From Pseudomonas sp. URIL14HWK12:I12 (GTDB lineage Bacteria; Pseudomonadota; Gammaproteobacteria; Pseudomonadales; Pseudomonadaceae), in contig NZ_QEQL01000003.1 in NCBI RefSeq assembly GCF_003097135.1, positions 496,001 through 560,000 on the forward strand: DNA of 64,000 nucleotides, read 5' to 3'. A program made the translations under genes and the position numbers. A model generated the notes under the pieces. It was not told where the DNA came from and made no database searches. It saw nothing but the letters and a program-made list of their open reading frames with translations. This document shows, one piece after another, positions 55,909-64,000 of this stretch (its first letter is position 1; each line of letters begins with the position of its first letter).

Positions 55909-57021
55909 ATGAGCGAGGCGAAGTCAGGCGCGGCCGATATTCTGGTCAGCTTTCGTGGGGTACAGAAGAGCTACGACGGTGAAAACCTGATCGTCAAAGA
56001 CCTCAACCTGGATATCCGCAAGGGTGAGTTCCTCACGCTGCTCGGCCCGTCCGGCTCGGGCAAGACCACCAGCCTGATGATGCTCGCCGGCTTCGAAACG
56101 CCGACGGCGGGTGAAATCACCCTCGGCGGGCGTGCAATCAACCATGTGCCACCGCACAAGCGCGACATCGGCATGGTGTTCCAGAACTACGCCTTGTTCC
56201 CGCACATGACCGTGGCCGAGAACCTGGCGTTCCCCCTCTCCGTGCGGGGTATGAGCAAGGCGGACGTGGCCGACAAGGTCAAGAAGGCGCTGGACATGGT
56301 GCAACTGGACCGCTTTGCCCAGCGCTATCCGGCGCAGCTTTCCGGCGGCCAGCAACAGCGTGTGGCGCTGGCCCGCGCGCTGGTGTTCGAGCCGCAGCTG
56401 GTACTGATGGACGAGCCGTTGGGGGCGCTGGACAAACAGCTGCGTGAACACATGCAGATGGAGATCAAGCACATCCATCAGCGCTTGGGTGTGACGGTGG
56501 TCTACGTCACGCACGATCAGGGTGAGGCCCTGACCATGTCCGACCGCGTGGCGGTGTTCCATCAAGGTGAAATCCAGCAGATCGAAGACCCTCGCTCGCT
56601 TTACGAGCACCCGCGCAACACGTTCGTGGCCAACTTCATCGGCGAAAACAATCGCTTGAACGGCCAACTGCTCACCCGCCAGGGTGACCGCTGCGTGGTC
56701 GCACTGGCCCGGGGCGAGAAGGTCGAGGCGCTGGCTGTGAATGTCGGCCAGCCCGGCGAGCCTGTCACGCTTTCGGTGCGCCCCGAGCGTGTGCGCCTTG
56801 GCGGGCAGAGCGATCAGCTTGCCAACCGTTTTTCCGGCCGTGTGGCCGAATTCATCTACCTGGGCGACCACGTCCGGGTACGCCTGGAAGTGGCCGGCAA
56901 TACCGACTTCTTCGTCAAGCAACCGATCGCCGAGCTCGATCCTGCCCTCTCGGTCGGCGATGTAGTACCCCTTGGTTGGCAAATCGAGCACGCCCGCGCA
57001 CTCGACCCGTTGACCGACTGA
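55909..57021 (+). CDS. agtA: AgtA, ABC transporter ATPase (PotA-like)
   Basis: ATP-binding subunit, 370 aa, of the importer for 4-aminobutyrate and 5-aminovalerate. Walker A is GPSGSGKTT near residue 45, the Q-loop VFQNYALFPHMTV near 90, the ABC signature LSGGQQQRVALARAL near 145, Walker B LVLMDEPLGALD near 165 and the H-loop VTHDQ near 200. The C-terminal TOBE domain (LSVRPERVRLG) is of the spermidine/putrescine type. Followed by agtB after 48 nt. Confidence 0.93.
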   Translation: MSEAKSGAADILVSFRGVQKSYDGENLIVKDLNLDIRKGEFLTLLGPSGSGKTTSLMMLAGFETPTAGEITLGGRAINHVPPHKRDIGMVFQNYALFPHMTVAENLAFPLSVRGMSKADVADKVKKALDMVQLDRFAQRYPAQLSGGQQQRVALARALVFEPQLVLMDEPLGALDKQLREHMQMEIKHIHQRLGVTVVYVTHDQGEALTMSDRVAVFHQGEIQQIEDPRSLYEHPRNTFVANFIGENNRLNGQLLTRQGDRCVVALARGEKVEALAVNVGQPGEPVTLSVRPERVRLGGQSDQLANRFSGRVAEFIYLGDHVRVRLEVAGNTDFFVKQPIAELDPALSVGDVVPLGWQIEHARALDPLTD

Positions 57022-57069
57022 CCTGGTTAAAACAACAAGAACACCTAACTGCATAGTGGAGAGGAATTC

Positions 57070-58101
57070 ATGCTCAAGCATTTGAAGCTCAGTGCCCTGG
57101 CCCTGGGGATGATGGCTGCGGCCAACGCCATGGCGGCAGATTTGACCGTCATCTCGTTCGGTGGCGCCAACAAGGCGGCCCAGGAAAAAGCGTTCTACAA
57201 AACTTGGGAAGACGCTGGCAACGGCAAGATCGTGGCAGGCGAATACAACGGCGAGATGGCCAAGGTCAAAGCTCAGGTCGACACCAAGAGCGTGACCATG
57301 GACCTGGTGGAAGTCGAGTCGCCTGAGCTGTCTCAAGGCTGCGACGAAGATCTGTTCGAAACCCTCGACCCGAAACTGTTCGGTGACAAGTCGCAGTACG
57401 TCGATGGCACCATCCAGACCTGCGGCGTGGGTTTCTTCGTGTGGTCCACGGTGCTGGCCTACAACGCCGACAAACTGAAGACGGCCCCTGCCAGCTGGGC
57501 CGATTTCTGGGATACCCAGAAATTCCCAGGTAAGCGCGGCCTGCGCAAAGGCGCCAAGTACACCCTTGAAATCGCTTTGATGGCTGACGGTGTGGCCCCG
57601 GCCGATGTCTACAAGGTGCTGGGCAGCAAGGACGGCCAGAACCGCGCCTTCAAAAAGCTCGACGAGCTCAAGCCCAATATCCAGTGGTGGGAAGCCGGCG
57701 CGCAGCCGCCGCAGTATCTGGCCTCGGGTGATGTGGTCATGAGCTCGGCCTACAACGGCCGGATCGCCGCGGTACAGAAAGAGAGCAACCTGAAAGTGGT
57801 GTGGGCCGGTGGCGTGTATGACTTCGACGCCTGGGCGATCCCGCGCGGCGCCAAGAATGCCGAGGAGGCGAAGAAGTTCATCGCCTGGACCCTCAAGCCG
57901 GAAAACCAGAAGGTCTACGCCGAGAATATCGCCTACGGCCCGACCAACAAGGCTGCCGTGCCGCTGCTGGCCAAGAGCGTGACCGACAACATGCCCACCA
58001 CCGAGGCCAACCTCAAGGATCAGGTGCAGATCAACGTCAAGTTCTGGGCTGACAACGGTGAGCAGCTCGAGCAACGCTTCAACGCCTGGGCCGCGAAGTA
58101 A
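57070..58101 (+). CDS. agtB: AgtB, periplasmic substrate-binding protein
   Basis: Periplasmic solute-binding protein (343 aa) of the polyamine/aminoacid PotD-like family. A signal peptide LSALALGMMAAANAMA is cleaved near residue 22, giving mature DLTVISFGGANKAAQEKAF. Landmarks are CGVGFFVWSTVLAYNADKL near 118 and FPGKRGLRKG near 155. A strong ribosome site GGAGAGGA precedes the ATG, and a strong hairpin follows the stop, so high expression relative to the permeases is expected. Confidence 0.93.
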   Translation: MLKHLKLSALALGMMAAANAMAADLTVISFGGANKAAQEKAFYKTWEDAGNGKIVAGEYNGEMAKVKAQVDTKSVTMDLVEVESPELSQGCDEDLFETLDPKLFGDKSQYVDGTIQTCGVGFFVWSTVLAYNADKLKTAPASWADFWDTQKFPGKRGLRKGAKYTLEIALMADGVAPADVYKVLGSKDGQNRAFKKLDELKPNIQWWEAGAQPPQYLASGDVVMSSAYNGRIAAVQKESNLKVVWAGGVYDFDAWAIPRGAKNAEEAKKFIAWTLKPENQKVYAENIAYGPTNKAAVPLLAKSVTDNMPTTEANLKDQVQINVKFWADNGEQLEQRFNAWAAK

Positions 58102-58109
58102 ACCGCTTT

Positions 58110-58132
58110 GGGCGCGGCCACCGGCCGCGCCC
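58110..58132 (+). repeat. Strong intercistronic hairpin after agtB
   Basis: GGGCGCGGCC-ACC-GGCCGCGCCC is a perfect 10-bp GC stem with a 3-nt loop, 8 nt after the agtB stop and 24 nt before agtC. It lacks a U-run, so it is better explained as an mRNA-stabilising element or partial barrier that raises the ratio of binding protein to permeases than as a full terminator. Confidence 0.7.
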
Positions 58133-58156
58133 GTCTGATCCGTCTGGAGAGTTTCA

Positions 58157-59401
58157 ATGGCCCCATCCGCCCCGCTGGCCGACGCTGGCCCGTCCCTGAA
58201 GCAGCGCCTGATCCGCGCTGAACGCGTCAACCGCTGGAAGGCACAGGCGTTGATCGCCCCTCTGGTGATCTTCCTGCTGCTGGTGTTTCTGGTGCCGATC
58301 GGTGCGCTGTTGTACCGCAGCGTCAGCAACCCGGAGGTGGTCGGAACTTTGCCCCGCACCGTGGCTGCGATCACTACCTGGGACGGCAAGGGCCTGCCGG
58401 ACGAGAACGTCTATAAAGCGTTCAGCGAGGATCTGGTAGAGGCACGCAAGAACCAGCAATTGGGCGATCTGTCCAAGCGCTTGAACATGGAAACAGCCGG
58501 CTATCGCAGCCTGCTGATGCAAACCGCCCGTGCGCTGCCGTTCAGCGAAGTGCCGGCCTCCTATAAGGAAGCCTTCGAGGGCCTGGACGAGCGCTGGGGC
58601 GACCCGGCGTACTGGCAAGTGATCCGCCGCAACACCAGCGACGTGACGCCCTATTACCTGCTGGCCTCGGTCGATCACCGCATCGACGACCTCGGCGAGC
58701 TGGCCCCTGCCAGCCCCGAACAGGCCATCTACCTCGACATTTTCGCCCGGACCTTCTGGATGGGCCTGGTGATCACCCTGTTGTGCTTGGTGTTGGCCTA
58801 TCCGCTGGCTTACCTGCTGGCCAATCTGCCGGCTCGCCAGAGCAACCTGCTGATGATCATGGTGCTGCTGCCGTTCTGGACGTCGATCCTGGTACGGGTC
58901 GCAGCCTGGATCGTGCTGCTGCAGTCCGGTGGGCTGATCAACAGCGCCCTGATGGCCATGGGCATCATCGACAAACCGCTGGAGCTTGTATTCAACCGCG
59001 TGGGCGTGTACATCTCGATGGTGCACATTCTGCTGCCGTTCATGATCCTGCCGATCTACAGCGTCATGAAAGGCATCTCCCCCAGCTACATGCGGGCGGC
59101 GATCTCGCTGGGCTGCCACCCCTTCGCCAGCTTCTGGAGGGTGTACTTCCCGCAAACCTACGCAGGCGTAGGTGCCGGCTGCCTGCTGGTGTTCATACTG
59201 GCCATCGGTTACTACATCACCCCGGCGCTGCTGGGCAGCCCGAACGACCAGATGGTCAGCTACTTCGTCGCCTTCTATACCAACACCAGCATCAACTGGG
59301 GCATGGCCACTGCGCTGGGAGGCCTGCTATTGCTGGCCACCGTCATTCTCTACCTGATCTATAGCAAGCTGGTCGGCGCCAGCCGCCTGCGCCTGAGCTG
59401 A
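58157..59401 (+). CDS. agtC: AgtC, ABC transporter permease with large periplasmic insert
   Basis: Inner-membrane permease, 414 aa, longer than the usual 280-310 aa of PotB-type permeases. After the first TM helix (LIAPLVIFLLLVFLVPIGALL) comes a hydrophilic insert of about 130 residues (VSNPEVVG to ASPEQAIYL) before the binding-protein-dependent transport domain with five further helices. The EAA-like loop facing the ATPase reads YMRAAISLGCHPFASFWRVYFP near 310. It pairs with AgtD, whose gene starts 10 nt downstream. Confidence 0.92.
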   Translation: MAPSAPLADAGPSLKQRLIRAERVNRWKAQALIAPLVIFLLLVFLVPIGALLYRSVSNPEVVGTLPRTVAAITTWDGKGLPDENVYKAFSEDLVEARKNQQLGDLSKRLNMETAGYRSLLMQTARALPFSEVPASYKEAFEGLDERWGDPAYWQVIRRNTSDVTPYYLLASVDHRIDDLGELAPASPEQAIYLDIFARTFWMGLVITLLCLVLAYPLAYLLANLPARQSNLLMIMVLLPFWTSILVRVAAWIVLLQSGGLINSALMAMGIIDKPLELVFNRVGVYISMVHILLPFMILPIYSVMKGISPSYMRAAISLGCHPFASFWRVYFPQTYAGVGAGCLLVFILAIGYYITPALLGSPNDQMVSYFVAFYTNTSINWGMATALGGLLLLATVILYLIYSKLVGASRLRLS

Positions 59402-59411
59402 GGACACCGCC

Positions 59412-60239
59412 ATGTTGAGCCCCTATCAGTCGCCTATCGAGCGTGTGTGGTACTACGCACTGCGTGTCCTGTGTGGCGCCGTGCTGTTGTTCCTGATCCT
59501 GCCGGTGCTGGTGATCATTCCACTGTCGTTCAATTCCGGAAGCTTCCTGGTGTACCCGATGCAGGGCTTCTCGCTGCATTGGTACCAGGATTTCTTTGCC
59601 TCGGCCGAATGGATGAGGGCATTGCGCAACAGCATCATCGTCGCGCCGGCCGCAACCCTGCTGGCCATGGTGTTCGGCACCCTGGCTTCCATCGGGTTGG
59701 TGCGCAGCTATTTCCCCGGTAAGGCGCTGGTGATGGCGCTGGTGATTTCGCCCATGGTGGTGCCGGTGGTCATCGTAGGTGTCGCCACTTACCTGTTCTT
59801 TGCACCGCTGGGCCTGGGCAACAGTTACTTTTCGCTGATCATGGTGCACGCGGTACTGGGCGTACCGTTCGTGATCATCACCGTTTCGGCCACGCTGCAA
59901 GGCTTCAACTACAACTTGGTTCGCGCTGCGGCCAGCCTTGGCGCCCACCCGCTGCTGACCTTCCGCAAGGTCACCTTGCCGCTGATCGCGCCGGGTGTGA
60001 TCTCCGGCGCGTTGTTCGCTTTCGCCACCTCCTTCGATGAAGTGGTGGTGACGCTGTTCCTGGCAGGGCCTGAACAGGCGACCCTGCCGCGGCAGATGTT
60101 CAGCGGCATCCGCGAGAACCTGAGCCCCACCATTGCCGCGGCGGCCACCTTGCTGATCGCCTTCTCGGTGGTTCTGCTGCTGACCCTGGAGTGGTTGCGC
60201 GGCCGGGGCGAGCGCCTGCGCACCAGCGCGCCAGCCTGA
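59412..60239 (+). CDS. agtD: AgtD, ABC transporter permease
   Basis: PotC-like inner-membrane permease of 275 aa with six hydrophobic helices. The EAA loop is VRAAASLGAHPLLTFRKVTLP near residue 172, the expected contact with AgtA. The C-terminus is basic (LRGRGERLR). It completes the four-gene importer. The next gene, rpe, starts 72 nt on and may have its own promoter. Confidence 0.93.
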   Translation: MLSPYQSPIERVWYYALRVLCGAVLLFLILPVLVIIPLSFNSGSFLVYPMQGFSLHWYQDFFASAEWMRALRNSIIVAPAATLLAMVFGTLASIGLVRSYFPGKALVMALVISPMVVPVVIVGVATYLFFAPLGLGNSYFSLIMVHAVLGVPFVIITVSATLQGFNYNLVRAAASLGAHPLLTFRKVTLPLIAPGVISGALFAFATSFDEVVVTLFLAGPEQATLPRQMFSGIRENLSPTIAAAATLLIAFSVVLLLTLEWLRGRGERLRTSAPA

Positions 60240-60311
60240 GGTGAGTCATCGCCGCCTGGGGAGCAGTGGGGTACAATCCGCGCCACTGTGATCATAGCCG
60301 ACAGGTGCGCC

Positions 60312-60986
60312 ATGCAGCCCTATGCAATTGCTCCATCCATCCTGTCCGCCGACTTCGCCCGCCTGGGCGAAGAGGTGGATAACGTTCTCGCCGCAGGCGC
60401 GGACATCGTTCACTTCGATGTGATGGACAACCACTACGTGCCCAACCTCACCATCGGCCCGATGGTGTGCGCGGCACTGCGCAAGTATGGCGTCACCGCA
60501 CCGATCGACGTGCATCTGATGGTGAGCCCGGTCGACCGCATCATCGGTGACTTCATCGAAGCCGGCGCCAGCTATATCACCTTCCATCCCGAAGCCAGCC
60601 AGCACATCGACCGCTCCTTGCAGTTGATCCGCGACGGCGGCTGCAAGGCAGGCTTGGTGTTTAACCCGGCGACCCCGCTGAACCTGCTCGAATACGTAAT
60701 GGACAAGGTCGACATGATCCTGCTCATGAGCGTGAACCCAGGCTTTGGCGGGCAGAAGTTCATTCCCGGTACGCTGAACAAGCTGCGCGAAGCGCGTGCT
60801 CTGATCGATGCAAGCGGGCGTGATATCCGCCTGGAGATCGACGGCGGCGTGAACGTGAAGAACATCCGCGAAATCGCCGCCGCCGGCGCTGATACCTTCG
60901 TGGCCGGCTCCGCCATCTTCAATGCCCCTGACTACAAGGCTGTCATCGATCAGATGCGTGAAGAGCTGGCGCTGGCCCGCTCATGA
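60312..60986 (+). CDS. rpe: Ribulose-phosphate 3-epimerase
   Basis: TIM-barrel epimerase (224 aa) that interconverts ribulose 5-phosphate and xylulose 5-phosphate. Visible motifs are [16 protein letters not shown] at the start, [17 protein letters not shown] near 35, DVHLMVS near 68, [11 protein letters not shown] near 143 and EIDGGVN near 177; the acids and histidines of the metal site lie in these. ATG at 60312 is preferred over an upstream in-frame ATG that lengthens the N-terminus without homology. It overlaps gph by 4 bp. Confidence 0.96.
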   Translation: MQPYAIAPSILSADFARLGEEVDNVLAAGADIVHFDVMDNHYVPNLTIGPMVCAALRKYGVTAPIDVHLMVSPVDRIIGDFIEAGASYITFHPEASQHIDRSLQLIRDGGCKAGLVFNPATPLNLLEYVMDKVDMILLMSVNPGFGGQKFIPGTLNKLREARALIDASGRDIRLEIDGGVNVKNIREIAAAGADTFVAGSAIFNAPDYKAVIDQMREELALARS

Positions 60987-61801
60987 GCGGCCTTGAGCAG
61001 CTGTTCCATGGGCAGTTGCCGCGCCTGGTCATGTTCGACCTCGACGGTACACTGGTTGATTCGGTGCCTGACCTGGCGGCCGCCGTTGACCAAACCCTGC
61101 GCCAGCTCGGCCGCCCGCCAGCGGGCATCGAGCAAGTCAGGCTGTGGATCGGCAACGGCGCCAAGGTATTGGTGCGCCGCGCCCTGGCTGGCGGCCTGGA
61201 CCACTCGGCGATCGGCGACGAGCAGGCAGAGCAGGCGCTTGAGCTGTTCATGCAGGCCTACGGCAAGGGCAACCACAACACGGTGGTGTACCCCGGCGTG
61301 CGTGAAACCCTGAAATGGCTGCAAAAGCGCGGCGTAGAGATGGCGCTGATCACCAACAAGCCTGAACAGTTCGTGGCGCCGCTGCTCGACGAGGTCAAGC
61401 TGGGCCGCTACTTTCGCTGGATCATTGGCGGCGACACCTTGCCTCAGCAGAAACCCGACCCCGCCGCGCTGTTCTTCGTGATGAAGATGGCGGGCGTGGA
61501 GCCGCATCAGGCGTTGTTTGTCGGCGATTCGCGCAACGACATCCTCGCCGCGCAGGCCGCAGGTGTCGCCAGCGTCGGGCTCACCTATGGTTACAACCAT
61601 GGCAAGCCTATTGCCGACGAATGCCCAAGCCTGGTGGCCGGTGACTTGCGGCAACTGTTGCCAGGTTGCCTGGCATCTTCCGGTGCTGTAACGTTGGGCG
61701 AATCCACCCCTTCACCTGGCCGGGAATCTATCGTGGCGGGCACCTGCAAACTCTGGATGAAAGTCATCAAGGCACTGGCGCGTTGGCGCTGGCGCGCCTG
61801 A
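60983..61801 (+). CDS. gph: Phosphoglycolate phosphatase
   Basis: HAD-family phosphatase (272 aa) that removes phosphate from 2-phosphoglycolate. Motif [11 protein letters not shown] is near residue 18, motif [11 protein letters not shown] near 120, the motif III Lys lies in QQKPDPAAL near 155, and motif IV is [12 protein letters not shown] near 178. About 45 residues after the conserved core ([14 protein letters not shown] to the basic end ALARWRWRA) extend beyond the 252-aa E. coli protein. Overlaps rpe by 4 bp, the usual rpe-gph-trpE order. Confidence 0.93.
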   Translation: MSGLEQLFHGQLPRLVMFDLDGTLVDSVPDLAAAVDQTLRQLGRPPAGIEQVRLWIGNGAKVLVRRALAGGLDHSAIGDEQAEQALELFMQAYGKGNHNTVVYPGVRETLKWLQKRGVEMALITNKPEQFVAPLLDEVKLGRYFRWIIGGDTLPQQKPDPAALFFVMKMAGVEPHQALFVGDSRNDILAAQAAGVASVGLTYGYNHGKPIADECPSLVAGDLRQLLPGCLASSGAVTLGESTPSPGRESIVAGTCKLWMKVIKALARWRWRA

Positions 61802-61867
61802 TTGCGTCTGGCCGGCCCTGCCGGTGCGTTTGCCTGATTGTCCCTTTTATCCGCCACGAGGCAGATC

Positions 61868-63343
61868 ATGACCCGCGAAGAATTCCTGCGCCTGGCCGAG
61901 GCCGGCTATAACCGGATCCCCTTGGCCTTCGAAACCCTGGCCGACTTCGACACCCCGCTGTCCATCTACCTGAAGCTCGCCGATGTGCCCAATACCTATT
62001 TGCTCGAGTCCGTTCAGGGCGGTGAGAAATGGGGCCGCTATTCGATCATAGGCTTGGCCTGCCGCACTGTGCTTCGAGTGCATGGTTACCGTGTGAGCGT
62101 GACCCGTGATGGCGTTGAGGTCGAAAGCGCCGAGGTCGAAGACCCCTTGGCGTTCGTCGAGCAGTTCAAGGCCCGTTACAGCGTACCGACCCTGCCAGGC
62201 CTACCGCGCTTCAATGGCGGCCTGGTGGGTTATTTCGGCTACGACAGCGTGCGCTATGTCGAGAAACGCCTTGGCGCCTCGCCCAACCCTGACCCGATCG
62301 GCGTGCCGGACATCCTGCTGATGGTTTCCGATGCCGTCGTGGTGTTCGACAACTTGGCCGGCAAGGTCCATGCGATCGTGTTGGCCGACCCAGGCCAGCC
62401 CGATGCGTTCAACGCCGGCCAGCAACGCCTGCAGGCTCTGCTCGAGCAGATGCGCCAGCCGCTGGCGCCCCGCCTGGGCCTCGACATGTCGAAGCCTCAA
62501 GGCGCCGAGCCTGCGTTTCGTTCAAGTTTCACCCAGGCGGATTACGAACATGCGGTGGGGCGCATCAAGGACTACATCCTGGCCGGCGACTGCATGCAGG
62601 TGGTGCCCTCGCAGCGGATGTCCATCGACTTCGCAGCCGCGCCGATCGACCTCTACCGCGCACTGCGCAGTATCAACCCCACCCCATACATGTATTTCTT
62701 CAACTTCGGTGACTTCCATGTCGTTGGCAGCTCACCGGAAGTGCTGGTGCGTGTCGAAGAGGGCGAGGTTACGGTTCGCCCTATTGCCGGCACCCGCCCA
62801 CGCGGCGCCACCGAAGAAGACGACCTGGCGCTGGAACGCGACCTGCTCAGCGATGAAAAGGAAATCGCCGAACACCTGATGCTGATCGACCTGGGCCGCA
62901 ACGACACCGGCCGCGTGTCGGAAGTCGGCAGCGTGCGCCTGACCGAGAAGATGGTCATCGAGCGCTATTCGAACGTGATGCACATCGTTTCGAACGTGAC
63001 CGGCAAGCTCAAGGCTGGCCTTACGGCCATGGATGCCCTGCGCGCGATTCTTCCGGCCGGCACGCTGTCGGGGGCTCCGAAGATCCGGGCGATGGAAATC
63101 ATCGACGAGTTGGAGCCGGTCAAGCGAGGTGTATACGGTGGCGCGGTGGGGTACTTCGCCTGGAACGGTAACATGGACACCGCCATCGCCATCCGCACGG
63201 CCGTGATCAAGAACGGCGAGCTGCACGTGCAGGCTGGGGGTGGCATCGTTGCCGACTCAGTCCCGGTGCTTGAGTGGGAGGAGACCCTGAACAAGCGCCG
63301 CGCGATGTTCCGAGCGGTGGCGCTGGCCGAGCAAGGTCGCTGA
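61868..63343 (+). CDS. trpE: Anthranilate synthase component I
   Basis: Chorismate-utilising enzyme, 491 aa, catalysing the first step of tryptophan synthesis. The N-terminal feedback site contains LLES in [11 protein letters not shown] near residue 40. The catalytic half includes VVPSQRMS near 250, [15 protein letters not shown] near 305, [14 protein letters not shown] near 345 and [12 protein letters not shown] near 405. GAGG lies 8 nt before ATG 61868; an upstream in-frame TTG is rejected. The glutaminase partner gene trpG is not adjacent in the window. Confidence 0.96.
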   Translation: MTREEFLRLAEAGYNRIPLAFETLADFDTPLSIYLKLADVPNTYLLESVQGGEKWGRYSIIGLACRTVLRVHGYRVSVTRDGVEVESAEVEDPLAFVEQFKARYSVPTLPGLPRFNGGLVGYFGYDSVRYVEKRLGASPNPDPIGVPDILLMVSDAVVVFDNLAGKVHAIVLADPGQPDAFNAGQQRLQALLEQMRQPLAPRLGLDMSKPQGAEPAFRSSFTQADYEHAVGRIKDYILAGDCMQVVPSQRMSIDFAAAPIDLYRALRSINPTPYMYFFNFGDFHVVGSSPEVLVRVEEGEVTVRPIAGTRPRGATEEDDLALERDLLSDEKEIAEHLMLIDLGRNDTGRVSEVGSVRLTEKMVIERYSNVMHIVSNVTGKLKAGLTAMDALRAILPAGTLSGAPKIRAMEIIDELEPVKRGVYGGAVGYFAWNGNMDTAIAIRTAVIKNGELHVQAGGGIVADSVPVLEWEETLNKRRAMFRAVALAEQGR

Positions 63344-63952
63344 TCAGCGCGGCAGCTTTTCAAGCTGCCTGACCAGCTCCGGCAATGATGCCGCGCCCAT
63401 CTTGCGCATGGCTTGGGCGCGACGAACCTTGATCGTGATCTCGCTCAGGTGCAGGTGTGCGGCAATCTGTTTGTTCAGTTGCCCTTGCACGACCATTCGC
63501 GCCACTTGCTGTTCTCCTGCTGTCAGCGTGGCCCAGCGGGCGGCCAAGGCCTCTTCCGCCTCCCGGAGCGCTCGTTGCTGCTGGTCGAGAGCCAACCCTT
63601 GATGCACGGCGTCGATCAGTTCCTGATCACGAAAGGGCTTGGTCAGAAATTCCAGCGCGCCATTTTTCATGGCCTGGACGCCCATGGCGATGTCACCGTG
63701 CCCGGTGATGAAGATCACCGGCATACACCGCTCCGAGGCCTTCAGTTGCTGATGAAATGCCAGGCCGTTCTGGCCCGGCATGCGCACATCCAGAATCAGG
63801 CAGGCCGGGCCTGGGTGCGGCGGATGGGCGAGGAATGCCTCGGTGCCGGCGTGGGCCTGGCTCGCCAAACCCACCGAGGCGAGCAGGTCCTGGAGCGCGT
63901 CTCGAATGGCGGGGTCATCGTCGACTATATGAACAAGGCATGCTGAGTTCAT
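63344..63952 (-). CDS. FixJ-type two-component response regulator
   Basis: Response regulator of 202 aa. Receiver: acidic VDDDPAIRDAL, phospho-acceptor Asp55 in LILDVRMPGQNG, Thr in IFITGHGD and Lys in LTKPFRDQ. A helical linker (LDQQQRALREAEEALAARW) leads to a LuxR-type helix-turn-helix (LTAGEQQVARMVVQGQLNKQIAAHLHLSE, near residues 145-172; cited to locate it). The overall layout matches FixJ/TtrR/DctR-like regulators. It directly follows and overlaps (ATGA) the kinase gene that enters from the right. Its stop touches the trpE stop (convergent). Signal unknown. Confidence 0.92.
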   Translation of the reverse strand: MNSACLVHIVDDDPAIRDALQDLLASVGLASQAHAGTEAFLAHPPHPGPACLILDVRMPGQNGLAFHQQLKASERCMPVIFITGHGDIAMGVQAMKNGALEFLTKPFRDQELIDAVHQGLALDQQQRALREAEEALAARWATLTAGEQQVARMVVQGQLNKQIAAHLHLSEITIKVRRAQAMRKMGAASLPELVRQLEKLPR

Positions 63953-64000
63953 GTGCAAGCCTGCGTCTGAGCCGGGAGGGTGAAGGTGAATACAGCGCCA
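63949..64000 (-). CDS. Sensor histidine kinase, C-terminal end only
   Basis: Only the last 16 codons are inside the window, reading GAVFTFTLPAQTQACT before a TGA. GxxFxFxLP is the typical final strand of a HATPase_c domain. The stop overlaps the ATG of the FixJ-type regulator by ATGA, so the two form one operon with the kinase first. Confidence 0.7.
   Translation of the reverse strand, partial: GAVFTFTLPAQTQACT

Noticed and set aside
55924..58389. Open frame of 821 codons on the minus strand
   Set aside because: Antisense across agtA, agtB and the start of agtC, which are unambiguous transporter genes; it crosses gene boundaries.

Overview
The window reads as a chromosomal segment of a fluorescent pseudomonad, most likely of the Pseudomonas putida group. 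The evidence is uniformly GC-rich coding sequence and recognisable gene orders: pqqFABCDE, davBA, plsY/folB-folK-cca-spoVR-yeaH-prkA-glpE-apaH-apaG-ksgA-pdxA-surA-lptD-amgK-murU, and agtSR-agtABCD-rpe-gph-trpE. No tRNA, rRNA, insertion sequence, integrase or CRISPR array was seen. All family calls come from reading the sequence and were not checked by database search.

Region 1 (1-7542, minus strand) is the pyrroloquinoline quinone (PQQ) locus. pqqF stands upstream of pqqA, B, C, D, E and a prolyl-oligopeptidase-like gene that runs off the left edge. A hairpin with a U-rich tail lies between pqqA and pqqB.

Region 2 (7658-24249, minus strand) is a 15-gene Wzx/Wzy-type exopolysaccharide operon set between pqqF and davA. 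In transcription order it encodes a PhyH-like dioxygenase, a DegT aminotransferase, a Wzx flippase, a GT2, Wzb, Wzc, a WbqC-like protein, an RfaH-like antiterminator, a GT2, a GT4, a Wzy/ligase-like polymerase, a PslG-like glycoside hydrolase, two GT4 enzymes and Wza. Many genes overlap by ATGA. A good sigma70 promoter and a leader of about 290 nt precede it. The cluster has no initiating sugar-phosphate transferase and no sugar-nucleotide synthesis genes. It is the best candidate for something undescribed here.

Region 3 (24873-28015, minus strand) is the lysine to 5-aminovalerate pathway (davB, davA) with a divergently placed operator and an Lrp-type regulator gene. Region 4 (28231-34122) holds a membrane protein, a TIGR03862 flavoprotein, a histone-deacetylase-like protein, a GNAT acetyltransferase, TesB and a HAD phosphatase. 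Two perfect DnaA boxes lie inside it. The junction to plsY at about 34.13 kb lacks the tsaD-rpsU-dnaG-rpoD block usually found beside plsY, which suggests a rearrangement.

Region 5 (34132-53006) is conserved housekeeping. It covers phospholipid and folate synthesis, CCA addition, the PrkA-YeaH-SpoVR stress module, GlpE, Ap4A hydrolysis, 16S rRNA dimethylation, pyridoxal phosphate synthesis, outer-membrane biogenesis (SurA, LptD) and peptidoglycan recycling (AmgK, MurU).

Region 6 (53093-63343, plus strand) has the AgtS/AgtR two-component system and the AgtABCD importer for 4-aminobutyrate and 5-aminovalerate, followed by rpe, gph and trpE. The product of the dav pathway in Region 3 is therefore a substrate of the transporter in Region 6. 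The window ends in a convergent FixJ-type regulator and the last codons of its sensor kinase.
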